Assembly: GCF_017676345.1 (NCBI RefSeq)
Contig: NZ_JAFFZM010000002.1
Span: forward strand, 186,001 to 250,000
DNA: 64,000 nt
Source of the DNA: Streptomyces smyrnaeus
GTDB lineage: Bacteria > Actinomycetota > Actinomycetes > Streptomycetales > Streptomycetaceae
Direction of reading: 5' to 3'
The position numbers and the translations under genes were made by a program. Position 1 is the stretch's first letter, and every line of letters starts with the position of its first letter. Positions 15,814 to 24,013 of the stretch are shown piece by piece. The notes under the pieces were generated by a model. That model did not search any database and was not told where the DNA came from. It saw only the letters and a list, made by a program, of their open reading frames with translations.

Positions 15814-16847
15814 CGGTCGTCGGTGTTCTCGGACGGGTCGGTGTTCTCAGAGCCGTGGGTGTTCTCGAAGCCGTGGGTGTTCCGGGGCGGGTCCGCCGTC
15901 CCGTTGCCGGGCGGGGCCTCCGTCTCGTCGGCCCAGCGCCGGGCGAGTCGGGTCGCCGCCTCGGCGGCCCGCGCGACGTCCTGCGGCGAACCGCCGGCCT
16001 GCGCCGCCGCGTAACCCACCAGGAAGGTGGTGAGCGGCGCCGCGGGGCGGGCGACACCGTGTGCGGCGTCCCGGGCGAGGTCGAGCAGCCCTGAGGTGTC
16101 GACGTCGAGCTCGACGCCGAGTTCGGCCTTGACCGCAGAGATCCATTCATCCAGCACGGTCTCATGCTCCCTGATGCGGGCCCTCGCTGTGGCGATGTCG
16201 TCCCAGGTGTCGCAGTCCAGTGCGGCGGCGGTGACTGAGGGCGCGGTCACCCGGTGCAGCATCAGCCCTTGCAGCACCATGCGCAACGGCAGACTCGACA
16301 CAGTGCCGTACTCGATGTGCAACAGGGCGAGTTCGCGGCGCAGCGGTTCGACGCGGTAGGCGGCCAGCAGCGGTTGGTCGCGCCCGTCGTGCGCGATCGT
16401 GCCTTCGTACCCGTCCGGCACGGCCACCAGGGCACGCACCGCCGACGGCGACAGGAAGGGCAGATCCGCGGAGACGACGAGTACCGGGTCCCGTTCCACG
16501 GCCGGGCTGTCGGCCGCCGCACCGGCCTGGGCCGCGCCCTGGCGCGCGCTCGACGCCAGCGCGTCCAGCCCCGCCTGGACAGCCGCGAGCGGACCACCGC
16601 CGGGCGGCTCCTCGCGGGCCCACAGCACCGGGCGGTACGTCGGTCGGCGGGGGCCCACCACCACTGTGGCTGCCGCGTCGGCACACGCCGTCAGAACGCG
16701 GTCGAGCAGCGGCCTGCCGCCGACCGTGACGGCCGGTTTGTCCGCCCCACCCAGCCGCCTCGCCCCGCCACCGGCGAGAACGAGCGCGGTGTACGGGCGG
16801 TCGGGCGGCCCGGCGGCGGGCGGCGGCGGTTCTGAAGCCTGCGTCAC
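15810..16847 (-). CDS. mobA: MobA-like nucleotidyltransferase fused to DUF6457
   Basis: A 345-aa protein. Residues about 20-225 form a MobA/GT-A nucleotidyltransferase with LVLAGGGARRLGGADKPAVTVGG, ARPLL-type loop variants, VVSADLPFLSP and QPLLAAYR; MobA links GMP to molybdopterin. Residues about 230-300 (DEWISAVKAELGVELDVDTS, VARPAAPLTTFLVGYAAAQA) match DUF6457, which often occurs beside or fused to MobA. The last 20 residues are ENTHGS-type repeats. The GTG start lies only 3 nt after the bkdC stop, placing cofactor genes in the bkd operon. Confidence 0.88.
   Translation of the reverse strand: MTQASEPPPPAAGPPDRPYTALVLAGGGARRLGGADKPAVTVGGRPLLDRVLTACADAAATVVVGPRRPTYRPVLWAREEPPGGGPLAAVQAGLDALASSARQGAAQAGAAADSPAVERDPVLVVSADLPFLSPSAVRALVAVPDGYEGTIAHDGRDQPLLAAYRVEPLRRELALLHIEYGTVSSLPLRMVLQGLMLHRVTAPSVTAAALDCDTWDDIATARARIREHETVLDEWISAVKAELGVELDVDTSGLLDLARDAAHGVARPAAPLTTFLVGYAAAQAGGSPQDVARAAEAATRLARRWADETEAPPGNGTADPPRNTHGFENTHGSENTDPSENTDDR
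15823..15885 (-). repeat. 18-bp units at the 3' end of the mobA-DUF6457 gene
   Basis: On the plus strand three 18-bp units begin GTGTTCTC (15823, 15841, 15859), with a partial fourth at 15877. They are in frame and code the C-terminal ENTHGS/ENTDPS repeats of the MobA fusion. Confidence 0.8.
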
Positions 16848-16850
16848 ACC

Positions 16851-18308
16851 TCAGAGCGTACGGAGCAGTCTGGCCGGATGCTCCACGCAGTCCGCGACAT
16901 GGCGCAGGAAACCGCCGGCGACGCCCCCGTCGCACACCCGGTGGTCGAAGGTGAGGGACAGCTGGACGACGCTGCGCACGGCGAGTTCGTCGTCGACCAC
17001 CCACGGCTTGCGTGCGATGCGGCCGACGCCGAGCATCGCGGCCTCAGGGTGGTTGATGATCGGGGTCGAGCCGTCCACGCCGAAGACGCCGTAGTTGTTC
17101 AGGGTGAACGTGCCGCCCGTGAGCTCGGCCGGGGTGAGAGTGCCCGCACGGGCCGCCTCGGTGAGCCGGGCCAGCTCCGTGGTGAGCTGCTCGGCGCTCA
17201 ACGTGTGCGCGTCGCGGACGACCGGGACGACGAGCCCTCTGTCGGTCTGCGCGGCGAACCCCAGATGCACCTCGGGCAGCACCACGATCTCGCGCGTCCC
17301 GGTGTCCACCGTCGAGTTCAGCTCCGGGAAGCGCGCCAGCGCAGCGGTGCACACCCTGCCCAGCAGGGCGAGCAGCGACACGGGCGCCGCGGGCCGCCCG
17401 TGGGCCGGGGCGGCGTTCATCTCCCGGCGCGCGGCCAGGAGTTCGGTGGCGTCCGCGTCGACCCAGCAGCTGGCGTCCGGGATCTCGGCGCGGCTGCGCG
17501 AGAGCCGTTCGGCCGCCGTACCGCGCATCCCGCGCAGCGGGATACGGCGCTCCTCGCGCCGGGCGGCGGGCCTTTGCGTGGTGCCGGCCCCCTCCCGCGT
17601 GCCGGCTGCGGTGCTCTCCCGTGCGGCCTGCAGGGCGCGCTCCACGTCGGCGCGCAGGATGAGCCCGTCCGGTCCGCTGCCCGCGATCCCGCGCAACTCC
17701 AGGCCGTGTTCGCGGGCCAGTCGGCGCACCAGGGGAGAGATCACGGGAACGGGGCCGACGGCGCCGCCGTTCGCGCCCCGGACGGTGTGCCCGGCGGCCG
17801 CTCGGCCCGCCCCGGGGGCGGGGGTGCCCCGGTCGGCGCCGTACCGGGGCTCCTCCCCTGCCCCCGCCCCGGGTGGCCGGGGGGCGACCCGGGGGCGCCG
17901 CCCCGGAGCCTGCGCCGTCCCGTAGCCGACCAGCACATTGCCCGAGCCGCCCACGTGCTCCGGCTCCGGTGCGGGGCCGGGCCCGGATCGCTCGGCCCGC
18001 CCGGCGGCGTCCGTGGCCCGCCCGGCGGCATCCGGGTCCCGGCCTACGGGCGTCCCGTCGGCCGCGCTCACCGCGACGGTGACCAGCGGCGCTCCCACGG
18101 CGACCTCGGCGCCCTCCTCGGCGGCGTGCGAGGTCACCACCCCCGCGTAGGGGCAGGGGACCTCCACGAGCGCCTTGGCCGTCTCCACCTCGACGACCGG
18201 CTCGTCGACCCGGACGGTGTCACCGACGGCGACCAGCCACCTGACGACCGTCGCCTCCGTCAGTCCCTCGCCCAGGTCCGGCAGGGCGAACTCGCGCACC
18301 TCGCCCAT
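16851..18308 (-). CDS. bkdC: Branched-chain 2-oxoacid dehydrogenase E2 (dihydrolipoyl acyltransferase)
   Basis: A 485-aa E2. Residues 1-80 are a lipoyl domain with the lipoyl-lysine motif VEVETAKALVEVPCPYAG. A Gly/Pro/Ala-rich linker follows (about 85-190), then a peripheral subunit-binding domain (ISPLVRRLAREHGLELRGIAGSGPDGLI) and the catalytic acyltransferase domain with FDHRVCDGG near the end. It transfers the branched acyl group from E1 to CoA. The ATG overlaps the bkdB stop (TGATG). The 3' end is 3 nt from the mobA start. Confidence 0.93.
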   Translation of the reverse strand: MGEVREFALPDLGEGLTEATVVRWLVAVGDTVRVDEPVVEVETAKALVEVPCPYAGVVTSHAAEEGAEVAVGAPLVTVAVSAADGTPVGRDPDAAGRATDAAGRAERSGPGPAPEPEHVGGSGNVLVGYGTAQAPGRRPRVAPRPPGAGAGEEPRYGADRGTPAPGAGRAAAGHTVRGANGGAVGPVPVISPLVRRLAREHGLELRGIAGSGPDGLILRADVERALQAARESTAAGTREGAGTTQRPAARREERRIPLRGMRGTAAERLSRSRAEIPDASCWVDADATELLAARREMNAAPAHGRPAAPVSLLALLGRVCTAALARFPELNSTVDTGTREIVVLPEVHLGFAAQTDRGLVVPVVRDAHTLSAEQLTTELARLTEAARAGTLTPAELTGGTFTLNNYGVFGVDGSTPIINHPEAAMLGVGRIARKPWVVDDELAVRSVVQLSLTFDHRVCDGGVAGGFLRHVADCVEHPARLLRTL

Positions 18309-19393
18309 CACACGACACCCCCGCCCCGGCCCTCGGCCGAGCCCGGGCTCTCGGTGTAGTCGCTCTCCCACTGGAGCCGGGCGACGGCGTCCAGGATCCG
18401 GTCGACTCCCGGCAGATGGTGCTGCTCCAGCATCGGCGGCGGGTAGGGGATGTCGAAACCGGCGACGCGCAGCACGGGCGCCTCCAGATGGTGGAAGCAG
18501 CGCTCGGTGATCCGGGCCGCGATCTCCCCGCCGGGACCGGCGAAACCGGGCGACTCGTGCACCACGACTGCCCGCCCGGTACGCCGTACGGAGGCGGCGA
18601 CCGTCTCCTCGTCGAACGGCACCAGGGAGCGCAGGTCGATCACCTCCAGGTCCCAGCCCTCCGCACCGTCCTCCCGCGTCGCCTCGGCGGCCTCCAGACA
18701 GACCGGTACGGACGGACCGTAGGTGATCAGCGTCGCGGAGCTGCCGCGCCGGCGTACGACGGCCTTGCCGATGCCGGGCACCGCGTCCGGCTCCTGAGGG
18801 TTCCAGTCGGCCTTCGACCAGTAGAGCCGCTTCGGTTCCAGGAAGACGACCGGGTCGTCGGAGGCGATGGCGGCGCGCAGCAGACCGTAGGCGTCGGCGA
18901 CGGTGGCCGGGGCGACGACGTGCAGTCCGGGGGTGGCCATGTAGTAGGCCTCGGAGGAGTCGCTGTGGTGCTCCACGCCGCCGATGCCGCCGCCGTAGGG
19001 GACGCGTACCGTCAGCGGCATCGGCATCCGGCCGCGCGTGCGGTTGCGCATCCGCGCGACGTGCGAGACCAGTTGCTCGAACCCGGGATAGGCGAACGCG
19101 TCGAACTGCATCTCCACGACCGGCCGCAGCCCGTACATCGCCATCCCGACCGCCGTGCCCAGGATCCCGGCCTCCGCCAACGGTGTGTCGGTGCACCTGT
19201 CGGGACCGAACTGCGCGGCCAGCCCGTCCGTCACCCGGAAGACGCCCCCCAGGGTGCCGACGTCCTCGCCGAAGACGTGCACATCCGGATCGTCGGCCAT
19301 GGCGTCCCGCAGGGCGCGGCCCAGCGCCTGCCCCATGGTGGCGGGCTTGCGGTCCACCGGCTGTGCCGCGGGCTGCCGTGTGGCTGTGCTCAT
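18308..19393 (-). CDS. bkdB: Branched-chain 2-oxoacid dehydrogenase E1 beta
   Basis: A 361-aa transketolase-like E1 beta. MGQALGRALRDAMADDPDVHVF, GEDVGTLGGVFRVTDGL, DTPLAEAGILGTAVGMAMYG and VRVPYGGGIGGVEHHSDSSE are the conserved thiamine-diphosphate interface segments, and FHHLEAPVLRVAGFDIPYP is the C-terminal domain. With E1 alpha it decarboxylates 2-oxoacids of Val, Leu and Ile. The start overlaps the bkdA stop (ATGA). Confidence 0.93.
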   Translation of the reverse strand: MSTATRQPAAQPVDRKPATMGQALGRALRDAMADDPDVHVFGEDVGTLGGVFRVTDGLAAQFGPDRCTDTPLAEAGILGTAVGMAMYGLRPVVEMQFDAFAYPGFEQLVSHVARMRNRTRGRMPMPLTVRVPYGGGIGGVEHHSDSSEAYYMATPGLHVVAPATVADAYGLLRAAIASDDPVVFLEPKRLYWSKADWNPQEPDAVPGIGKAVVRRRGSSATLITYGPSVPVCLEAAEATREDGAEGWDLEVIDLRSLVPFDEETVAASVRRTGRAVVVHESPGFAGPGGEIAARITERCFHHLEAPVLRVAGFDIPYPPPMLEQHHLPGVDRILDAVARLQWESDYTESPGSAEGRGGGVV

Positions 19394-20535
19394 CGGGTCT
19401 CCTCCCCCGCTGCGAGCTCGGCACGCAGCCGAGCCGCCTGGTCGCGCAGCTGCGGTGTCGGCTCCGCGTAGACGTGCGCGAACAGCTGGGTCGGGTCCAG
19501 GGACGGGTCCTGGTGCATCCGCTCGCGCAGCTTCGCCGCCTGCTGCTCGGCCGCCTCCTCGGCTTCCCGTACGGTCGCCTCATCCAGCAGTCCGCGGCCG
19601 CGCAGCTCGTGCTCCAACAGCGTCACCGGATCGTGCGCCCGCCACGCCTCGACCTCGTCATCGGTGCGGTAGCGGGTCGCGTCGTCGGCGTTCGTGTGCG
19701 CCTCCAGCCGGTAGGTGACCGCCTCCACCAGGGTGGGGCCGCCTCCCGCGCGGGCGCGGTCCAGCGCCTCGCACAGCACCTCGTGCACCGCCACCGCGTC
19801 GTTGCCGTCCACCAGCCGTCCCGGCATGCCGTAGCCGACCGCCTTGTGCGCCAGGGAGGGCGCCGCGGTCTGCTTGGCCAGCGGCACGGAGATCGCGAAG
19901 CCGTTGTTCTGCACCAGGAAGACGGCCGGTGCCTGCCAGACGGCGGCGAAGTTGAGCGCCTCGTGGAAGTCGCCCTCGCTGGTGCCGCCGTCGCCGACCA
20001 GCGCGAGCGCCGCCACCTCGTCCCCCTTGAGCCGGGCAGCGTGGGCCAGCCCGACCGCGTGCGGCAGCTGGGTGGCCAGCGGGGTGCACAGCGGCGCGAC
20101 CCGCGTACCGGGCGAGTCGTAGCCGTGGTGCCAGTCGCCGCGCAGCAGGGACAGCACCTCCACGGGGTCCAGACCGCGTGCCACGGCGGCGAGGGTGTCG
20201 CGGTAGCTGGGGAAGAGCCAGTCGTGCTCGCGCAGCGCGAGCGCCGCGGCGACCTGGCACGCCTCCTGGCCCCGCGACGAGGGATAGACCGCCAGGCGGC
20301 CCTGCCGGGTCAGCGCGGTGGCCTGCTCGTTGAACCGCCGCCCGCGCACCACGGCCGCGTACAGCCGGCGCAGCAGCTCCGCTTCGGGGCCCGAGCCCTC
20401 CCGCCGGCCCGCCGCCCGGGTCCCCAGGACGCGGTACGGCTCGGTGTCGGGCAGCAGCGGCCCGGCGTCCGTACGGGGGCGCCACGAGGGGGGAGGGGCG
20501 GGGGCGTAGGCACCTGGCTGCTCTAGGACCGTCAT
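19390..20535 (-). CDS. bkdA: Branched-chain 2-oxoacid dehydrogenase E1 alpha
   Basis: A 381-aa E1 alpha of standard length. It has RRFNEQATALTRQGRLAVYP, the glycine-rich SRGQEACQVAAALAL, and the thiamine-diphosphate/Mg motif starting GDGGTSEGDFHEALNFAA and ending in QNN. HKAVGYGMPGRLVDGNDAVAV and TYRLEAHTNADDATRYR carry the phosphorylation-loop region of the family. ATG 20535 has GAGGAGG upstream. It is the first gene of the minus-strand bkd operon, facing a divergent Lrp/AsnC gene across 249 bp. Confidence 0.93.
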   Translation of the reverse strand: MTVLEQPGAYAPAPPPSWRPRTDAGPLLPDTEPYRVLGTRAAGRREGSGPEAELLRRLYAAVVRGRRFNEQATALTRQGRLAVYPSSRGQEACQVAAALALREHDWLFPSYRDTLAAVARGLDPVEVLSLLRGDWHHGYDSPGTRVAPLCTPLATQLPHAVGLAHAARLKGDEVAALALVGDGGTSEGDFHEALNFAAVWQAPAVFLVQNNGFAISVPLAKQTAAPSLAHKAVGYGMPGRLVDGNDAVAVHEVLCEALDRARAGGGPTLVEAVTYRLEAHTNADDATRYRTDDEVEAWRAHDPVTLLEHELRGRGLLDEATVREAEEAAEQQAAKLRERMHQDPSLDPTQLFAHVYAEPTPQLRDQAARLRAELAAGEETR

Positions 20536-20669
20536 GACGAGCACCTCCTCGTGGGTGGGCTGCGGCGCGGGCAGGCGGGGTACGCCTGACACACCGGCCT
20601 CCTGGCGCACCGGCCTGCCGATGGCCGTACCACCGGCAGGCCGGGCCGGTGACCGAGTCGGCCACCCCT

Positions 20670-20683
20670 ACCGATTGTTCGGT
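20670..20683. promoter_or_regulatory. PaaR-like operator variant between bkdA and the Lrp gene
   Basis: ACCGATTGTTCGGT differs at one base (C to T) from the operator core at paaA and paaN. It lies 135 bp upstream of the bkdA ATG and about 100 bp upstream of the divergent Lrp gene. Binding by the nearby TetR protein is inferred. Confidence 0.5.
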
Positions 20684-20717
20684 CGCCGGCACATTTTGGC
20701 TACGGGTGGCCTCCGCC

Positions 20718-20726
20718 TGTGGACAA
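20718..20726 (-). promoter_or_regulatory. DnaA-box-like site
   Basis: TTGTCCACA on the minus strand equals the preferred Streptomyces DnaA box. It is extended to AGTTGTCCACAGG, shared with the site at 22064. It lies in the bkdA/Lrp intergenic region. Confidence 0.45.
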
Positions 20727-20784
20727 CTGGTCCGCAAAACCGTTCGATGTCCGCAGAGTGTCCATCCAGGGGAGGCGAGGGACC

Positions 20785-21300
20785 GTGCGGGGTGAACAGA
20801 TGGCCAGCGGGCCGGAGCCCGTCGGGGAGCCGGCCGGGCACCGGTCTCCCGCCCGCCCGCTGGACTCGATCGACCGCGACATCCTGCGGTTGCTGCGCGC
20901 GGACGGGCGGGCCTCCATCCGCTCCGTCGCCGAACGTGTGCACGTCTCCCGGGCCAATGCCTACGCGCGCATCAACCGGCTGATCGACGACGGGGTGATT
21001 CGCGGTTTCAGCGCCCGGATCGACCAGGAGCGCGCGGGCCACGGCGCCTCGGCGTACATCACCCTCAAGATCGTCCAGGACTCGTGGCGCAGCGTCCGCG
21101 AGAAGCTCCAGGAGCTGCCGGGCGCGGCCCATATGGCGCTGGTCAGCGGGGATTTCGATGTGCTGCTGCTGGTGCACACCTCCGACAACAGGGCGCTGCG
21201 GGATCTGGTCCTCACCCGCATCCAGTCGATGCCGGAGGTGCTGAGCACCCGGACGCTGCTGGTGTTCGAGGAGACGGACCTGGAGCCGGGGCCGCCGTAG
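20785..21300 (+). CDS. bkdR: Lrp/AsnC-family regulator divergent from bkdA
   Basis: A 171-aa protein with an N-terminal winged helix (LDSIDRDILRLLRADGRASI, VSRANAYARINRLIDDGVIRGF) and a C-terminal RAM ligand-binding domain (YITLKIVQDSW, VSGDFDVLLLVHTSDNRALRDLV). Lrp/AsnC proteins sense amino acids and often control divergent catabolic genes. The position, back to back with bkdA, points to control of branched-chain oxoacid breakdown (inference). GTG 20785 is chosen for the GGGGAGG upstream; ATG 20719 and ATG 20800 are alternatives. Confidence 0.85.
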   Translation: MRGEQMASGPEPVGEPAGHRSPARPLDSIDRDILRLLRADGRASIRSVAERVHVSRANAYARINRLIDDGVIRGFSARIDQERAGHGASAYITLKIVQDSWRSVREKLQELPGAAHMALVSGDFDVLLLVHTSDNRALRDLVLTRIQSMPEVLSTRTLLVFEETDLEPGPP

Positions 21301-21378
21301 CCTCCCGGCGCCGCGAAGGCACGAGTGTCCCGCCGCGAAAAGCCGTGCAGCCGTGAGACTCCTGCCGCCGCGAAGGCG

Positions 21379-22011
21379 TCAGTGGGTGCGCAGGCCGGCG
21401 AAGGCGGTGCGGATGACGGCCTCCGCGACCTGGGCGCTGGTGGCGGAACCGGTCGAGGCGGCGGAGTTGCCGCCGGAGGCGCCGTTGAGCGGGGCACGGT
21501 CGGGGCGGTACCACTCGGCAATCGAATTGATCATGCCGAACAGCAGCCGGGTCGCGAGCCGCGCGTCCACGTCGGAGCGCAGATCGCCGTCGGCCGCCGC
21601 CTGCTTGACCAGCTCGGCCACCCGCTGGTCGAACTCGCGGCGCCGGGCCATCGCCCAGATCTCGGTCTCGGTGTTGCCGCGCACCCGCAGCAGGAGCGTC
21701 ACATACGGCAGCTCGGACATCAGGACCTCGACGGTGCGACGTGTGACGTGCTCCAGCCGCTCCACCGCGCGCCCCTCGCGTGCCCGAGGCTCCTCCAGAA
21801 CCGCGAACAGTCCGTCCAGCGCCCGGCTTATCCCCCGGCGCAGCAGCTCCTCCTTGCCCCGTACATGGTGGTAGATCGAGGACTTGGAGATCCCGGCGGC
21901 CTGCGACAGATGCTCCATCGAGGTGCCGTCGTAGCCCCGCTCGTTGAACACCCGCACGGCGACGGAGAGCAGCGAGTCGGGCGTGTAGGTGTCGCGCTTG
22001 ACCGTGGGCAT
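21379..22011 (-). CDS. paaR: TetR-family repressor, probably PaaR
   Basis: A 210-aa TetR protein. The DNA-binding domain is SLLSVAVRVFNERGYDGTSM and LSQAAGISKSSIYHHVRGKEELL; the ligand domain has ETEIWAMARRREFD. It lies divergent from paaN across 180 bp that contain the palindrome ACCGATCGTTCGGT, which also precedes paaA. By position and operator it is the likely phenylacetyl-CoA-responsive repressor of the paa genes (inference from the Corynebacterium PaaR model). ATG 22011 gives the usual length; an upstream start would add 20 residues without TetR similarity. Confidence 0.82.
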   Translation of the reverse strand: MPTVKRDTYTPDSLLSVAVRVFNERGYDGTSMEHLSQAAGISKSSIYHHVRGKEELLRRGISRALDGLFAVLEEPRAREGRAVERLEHVTRRTVEVLMSELPYVTLLLRVRGNTETEIWAMARRREFDQRVAELVKQAAADGDLRSDVDARLATRLLFGMINSIAEWYRPDRAPLNGASGGNSAASTGSATSAQVAEAVIRTAFAGLRTH

Positions 22012-22063
22012 GCGGCCGATGCTAGCCGGGTCGCCGACGGGGTCCGCCGGGCGGCGGTCGAAG

Positions 22064-22072
22064 TTGTCCACA
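22064..22072 (+). promoter_or_regulatory. DnaA-box-like site
   Basis: TTGTCCACA, within AGTTGTCCACAGG, lies between paaR and paaN. It is one of three such sites in about 7 kb. Confidence 0.45.
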
Positions 22073-22087
22073 GGTTTCCGGGCCCCC

Positions 22088-22117
22088 TTGCACCGACCGA
22101 TCGTTCGGTAGCAGTAT
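22088..22117 (+). promoter_or_regulatory. Predicted paaN promoter with internal PaaR-like operator
   Basis: TTGCAC (22088-22093) and CAGTAT (22112-22117) are spaced 18 nt apart. The operator ACCGATCGTTCGGT (22096-22109) fills the spacer, so a bound TetR protein would exclude RNA polymerase. The 18-nt word around it is identical to that at paaA. Confidence 0.6.
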
Positions 22118-22191
22118 CTACCAGGTGAGCGGCCGCGGCAAAGGCGTCGCCACCCGCATTCCGTCCCAGCTCAGCGAGGAGTTGGTCCCGC

Positions 22192-23898
22192 GTGACCACC
22201 GGCATCGGAACGACCACTGCCCAGCTCATCGACAAGCACCGCCCCACCCTGGACCGCGCGCTGGAGGCGATCCGCAGCAGGGAGTTCTGGACCCCGCATC
22301 CCGAGCACCCGAAGGCGTACGGCGAGGGGGCGGCCGAGGAGGGCAAGGCGGCCTTCGACGCGCTGCGCGGCAGCCGCTTCGAGCTGCCCGGCCAGCCCGT
22401 CTCCGGCGAATGGGTGGCCACCGAGGTGTCGCCGTACGGATTCGAGCTGGGCATCTCCTACCCGCGCGCGGACGAGGGCGCCGTCGACGCGCTGCTGTCG
22501 GTGATGCGCGGGGGCCTGCCGGCCTGGCGGAAGGCGGGACCCGAGGCGCGCGCGGCGGTCTGCCTGGAGATCCTGGCCCGGATCAGCGCCCGCACCCACG
22601 AGTTCGCCCAGGCCGTGATGCACACCAGCGGCCAGGCCTTCATGATGGCCTTCCAGGCGGGCGGCCCGCATGCGCAGGACCGCGGTATGGAAGCGGTGGC
22701 CTACGCCTACGCGGAGCAGGTGCGCACCCCCGAGCGCACCGACTGGGAGAAGCCGCAGGGCAAGCGCGAACCTCTGCGGGTCACCAAGGAGTTCACCCCG
22801 GTCGGACGCGGCATCGCCCTGCTGATCGGCTGCAACACCTTCCCCACCTGGAACGGCTTCCCCGGCTTCTTCGCCTCGCTCGCGACCGGCAACGCGGTGC
22901 TGGTCAAGCCGCACCCACGGGCGGTGCTCCCGCTCGCCCTGACGGTCCGGATCGCCCGCGAGGTGCTCGCGGAGGCCGGCTTCGACGCTGACCTGGTGGC
23001 GCTGGCAGCCGAGGCGGAGGGCGACGGCATCGCCAAGGACCTGGCCACCCGCCCGGAGATCCGCGTGATCGACTACACGGGGGGCTCCGCCTTCGGTGAG
23101 TGGCTGGAGGCCAACGCCCGCCAGGCGCGGGTGCACACCGAGAAGGCCGGGGTCAACACGGTCGTCATCGACTCCACCGACGACTACCAGGGCATGCTCG
23201 CCAACCTCGCCTTCTCGCTGTCCCTCTACAGCGGCCAGATGTGCACGACGCCGCAGAATCTGCTGATCCCGGCAGGCGGCATCACCACCGAGTCCGGCCC
23301 CAAATCCTTCGACGAGGTGGTGGCCGACCTCGCCGGCGCGGTCGACAAGCTGCTCGGCGACGACGCACGGGCCAACGCGCTGCTGGGCGCCCTGGTGAAC
23401 GACCAGGTGCGGGAGCGGCTGGAGGCGGCCCCCGCACTGGGCGAGGTGGCCCTCTCCTCCCGCGCGGTGGCCAACCCCGAGTTCCCCGATGCCACGGTCC
23501 GCACCCCCGCCCTGGTCAAGCTGGACGCCACCAAGCCGGAGGCCGAGGCGGCGTATCTGAACGAGTGCTTCGGTCCGGTCTCCTTCGCGGTGGCCGTCGG
23601 CTCCACGGAGGACGCGCTGGAGCTGCTGCGCAACACCTTGCAGGCCAAGGGCGCCATGACGGTCTCCGCGTACACCACCTCAGCGGAGGTGGCGCGCCAG
23701 GTGGAGGAGGTGTGCTTCGACGAGCCCGCTCAGCTCTCGCTCAATCTGACGGGTGGTGTCTACGTCAATCAAACGGCCGGCTTCAGCGATTTCCACGGCT
23801 CGGGCGGCAATCCCGCGGCCAACTGCACGCTGTGCGACGGGGACTTCGTCTCCGGCCGGTTCCGGGTGGTGGAGGTGCGGCGGATGGCACGGGACTGA
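22192..23898 (+). CDS. paaN: Phenylacetate degradation protein PaaN (aldehyde dehydrogenase family)
   Basis: A 568-aa aldehyde dehydrogenase. The fold is seen in FTPVGRGIALLIGCNTFPTW, NAVLVKPHPRAVLPLALTV, the catalytic-Cys loop YSGQMCTTPQN and NECFGPVSFAVAVG. PaaN is the stand-alone relative of the PaaZ dehydrogenase half, which oxidises the open-chain semialdehyde after oxepin-CoA ring opening; the hydratase domain of PaaZ is missing and must come from another protein. GTG 22192 follows GAGGAG. It has its own promoter, apart from paaABCDE, and ends at a strong hairpin. Confidence 0.9.
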   Translation: MTTGIGTTTAQLIDKHRPTLDRALEAIRSREFWTPHPEHPKAYGEGAAEEGKAAFDALRGSRFELPGQPVSGEWVATEVSPYGFELGISYPRADEGAVDALLSVMRGGLPAWRKAGPEARAAVCLEILARISARTHEFAQAVMHTSGQAFMMAFQAGGPHAQDRGMEAVAYAYAEQVRTPERTDWEKPQGKREPLRVTKEFTPVGRGIALLIGCNTFPTWNGFPGFFASLATGNAVLVKPHPRAVLPLALTVRIAREVLAEAGFDADLVALAAEAEGDGIAKDLATRPEIRVIDYTGGSAFGEWLEANARQARVHTEKAGVNTVVIDSTDDYQGMLANLAFSLSLYSGQMCTTPQNLLIPAGGITTESGPKSFDEVVADLAGAVDKLLGDDARANALLGALVNDQVRERLEAAPALGEVALSSRAVANPEFPDATVRTPALVKLDATKPEAEAAYLNECFGPVSFAVAVGSTEDALELLRNTLQAKGAMTVSAYTTSAEVARQVEEVCFDEPAQLSLNLTGGVYVNQTAGFSDFHGSGGNPAANCTLCDGDFVSGRFRVVEVRRMARD

Positions 23899-23906
23899 AC
23901 AGCACG

Positions 23907-23933
23907 CTGCCCCCGGGCGGGGCCCGGGGGCAG
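23907..23933 (+). terminator. Hairpin terminator after paaN
   Basis: CTGCCCCCGGGC (23907-23918), loop GGG, GCCCGGGGGCAG (23922-23933): a perfect 12-bp stem 9 nt after the paaN stop, between paaN and the convergent kinase gene. Confidence 0.75.
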
Positions 23934-24013
23934 ACAGCTCTTCGTGGGAGGGGGCTCGCCCCTTCGGCGGGACCGCGGCCGACAGGATCGGGCCGACGGG
24001 CCGCTCTCCGGTC

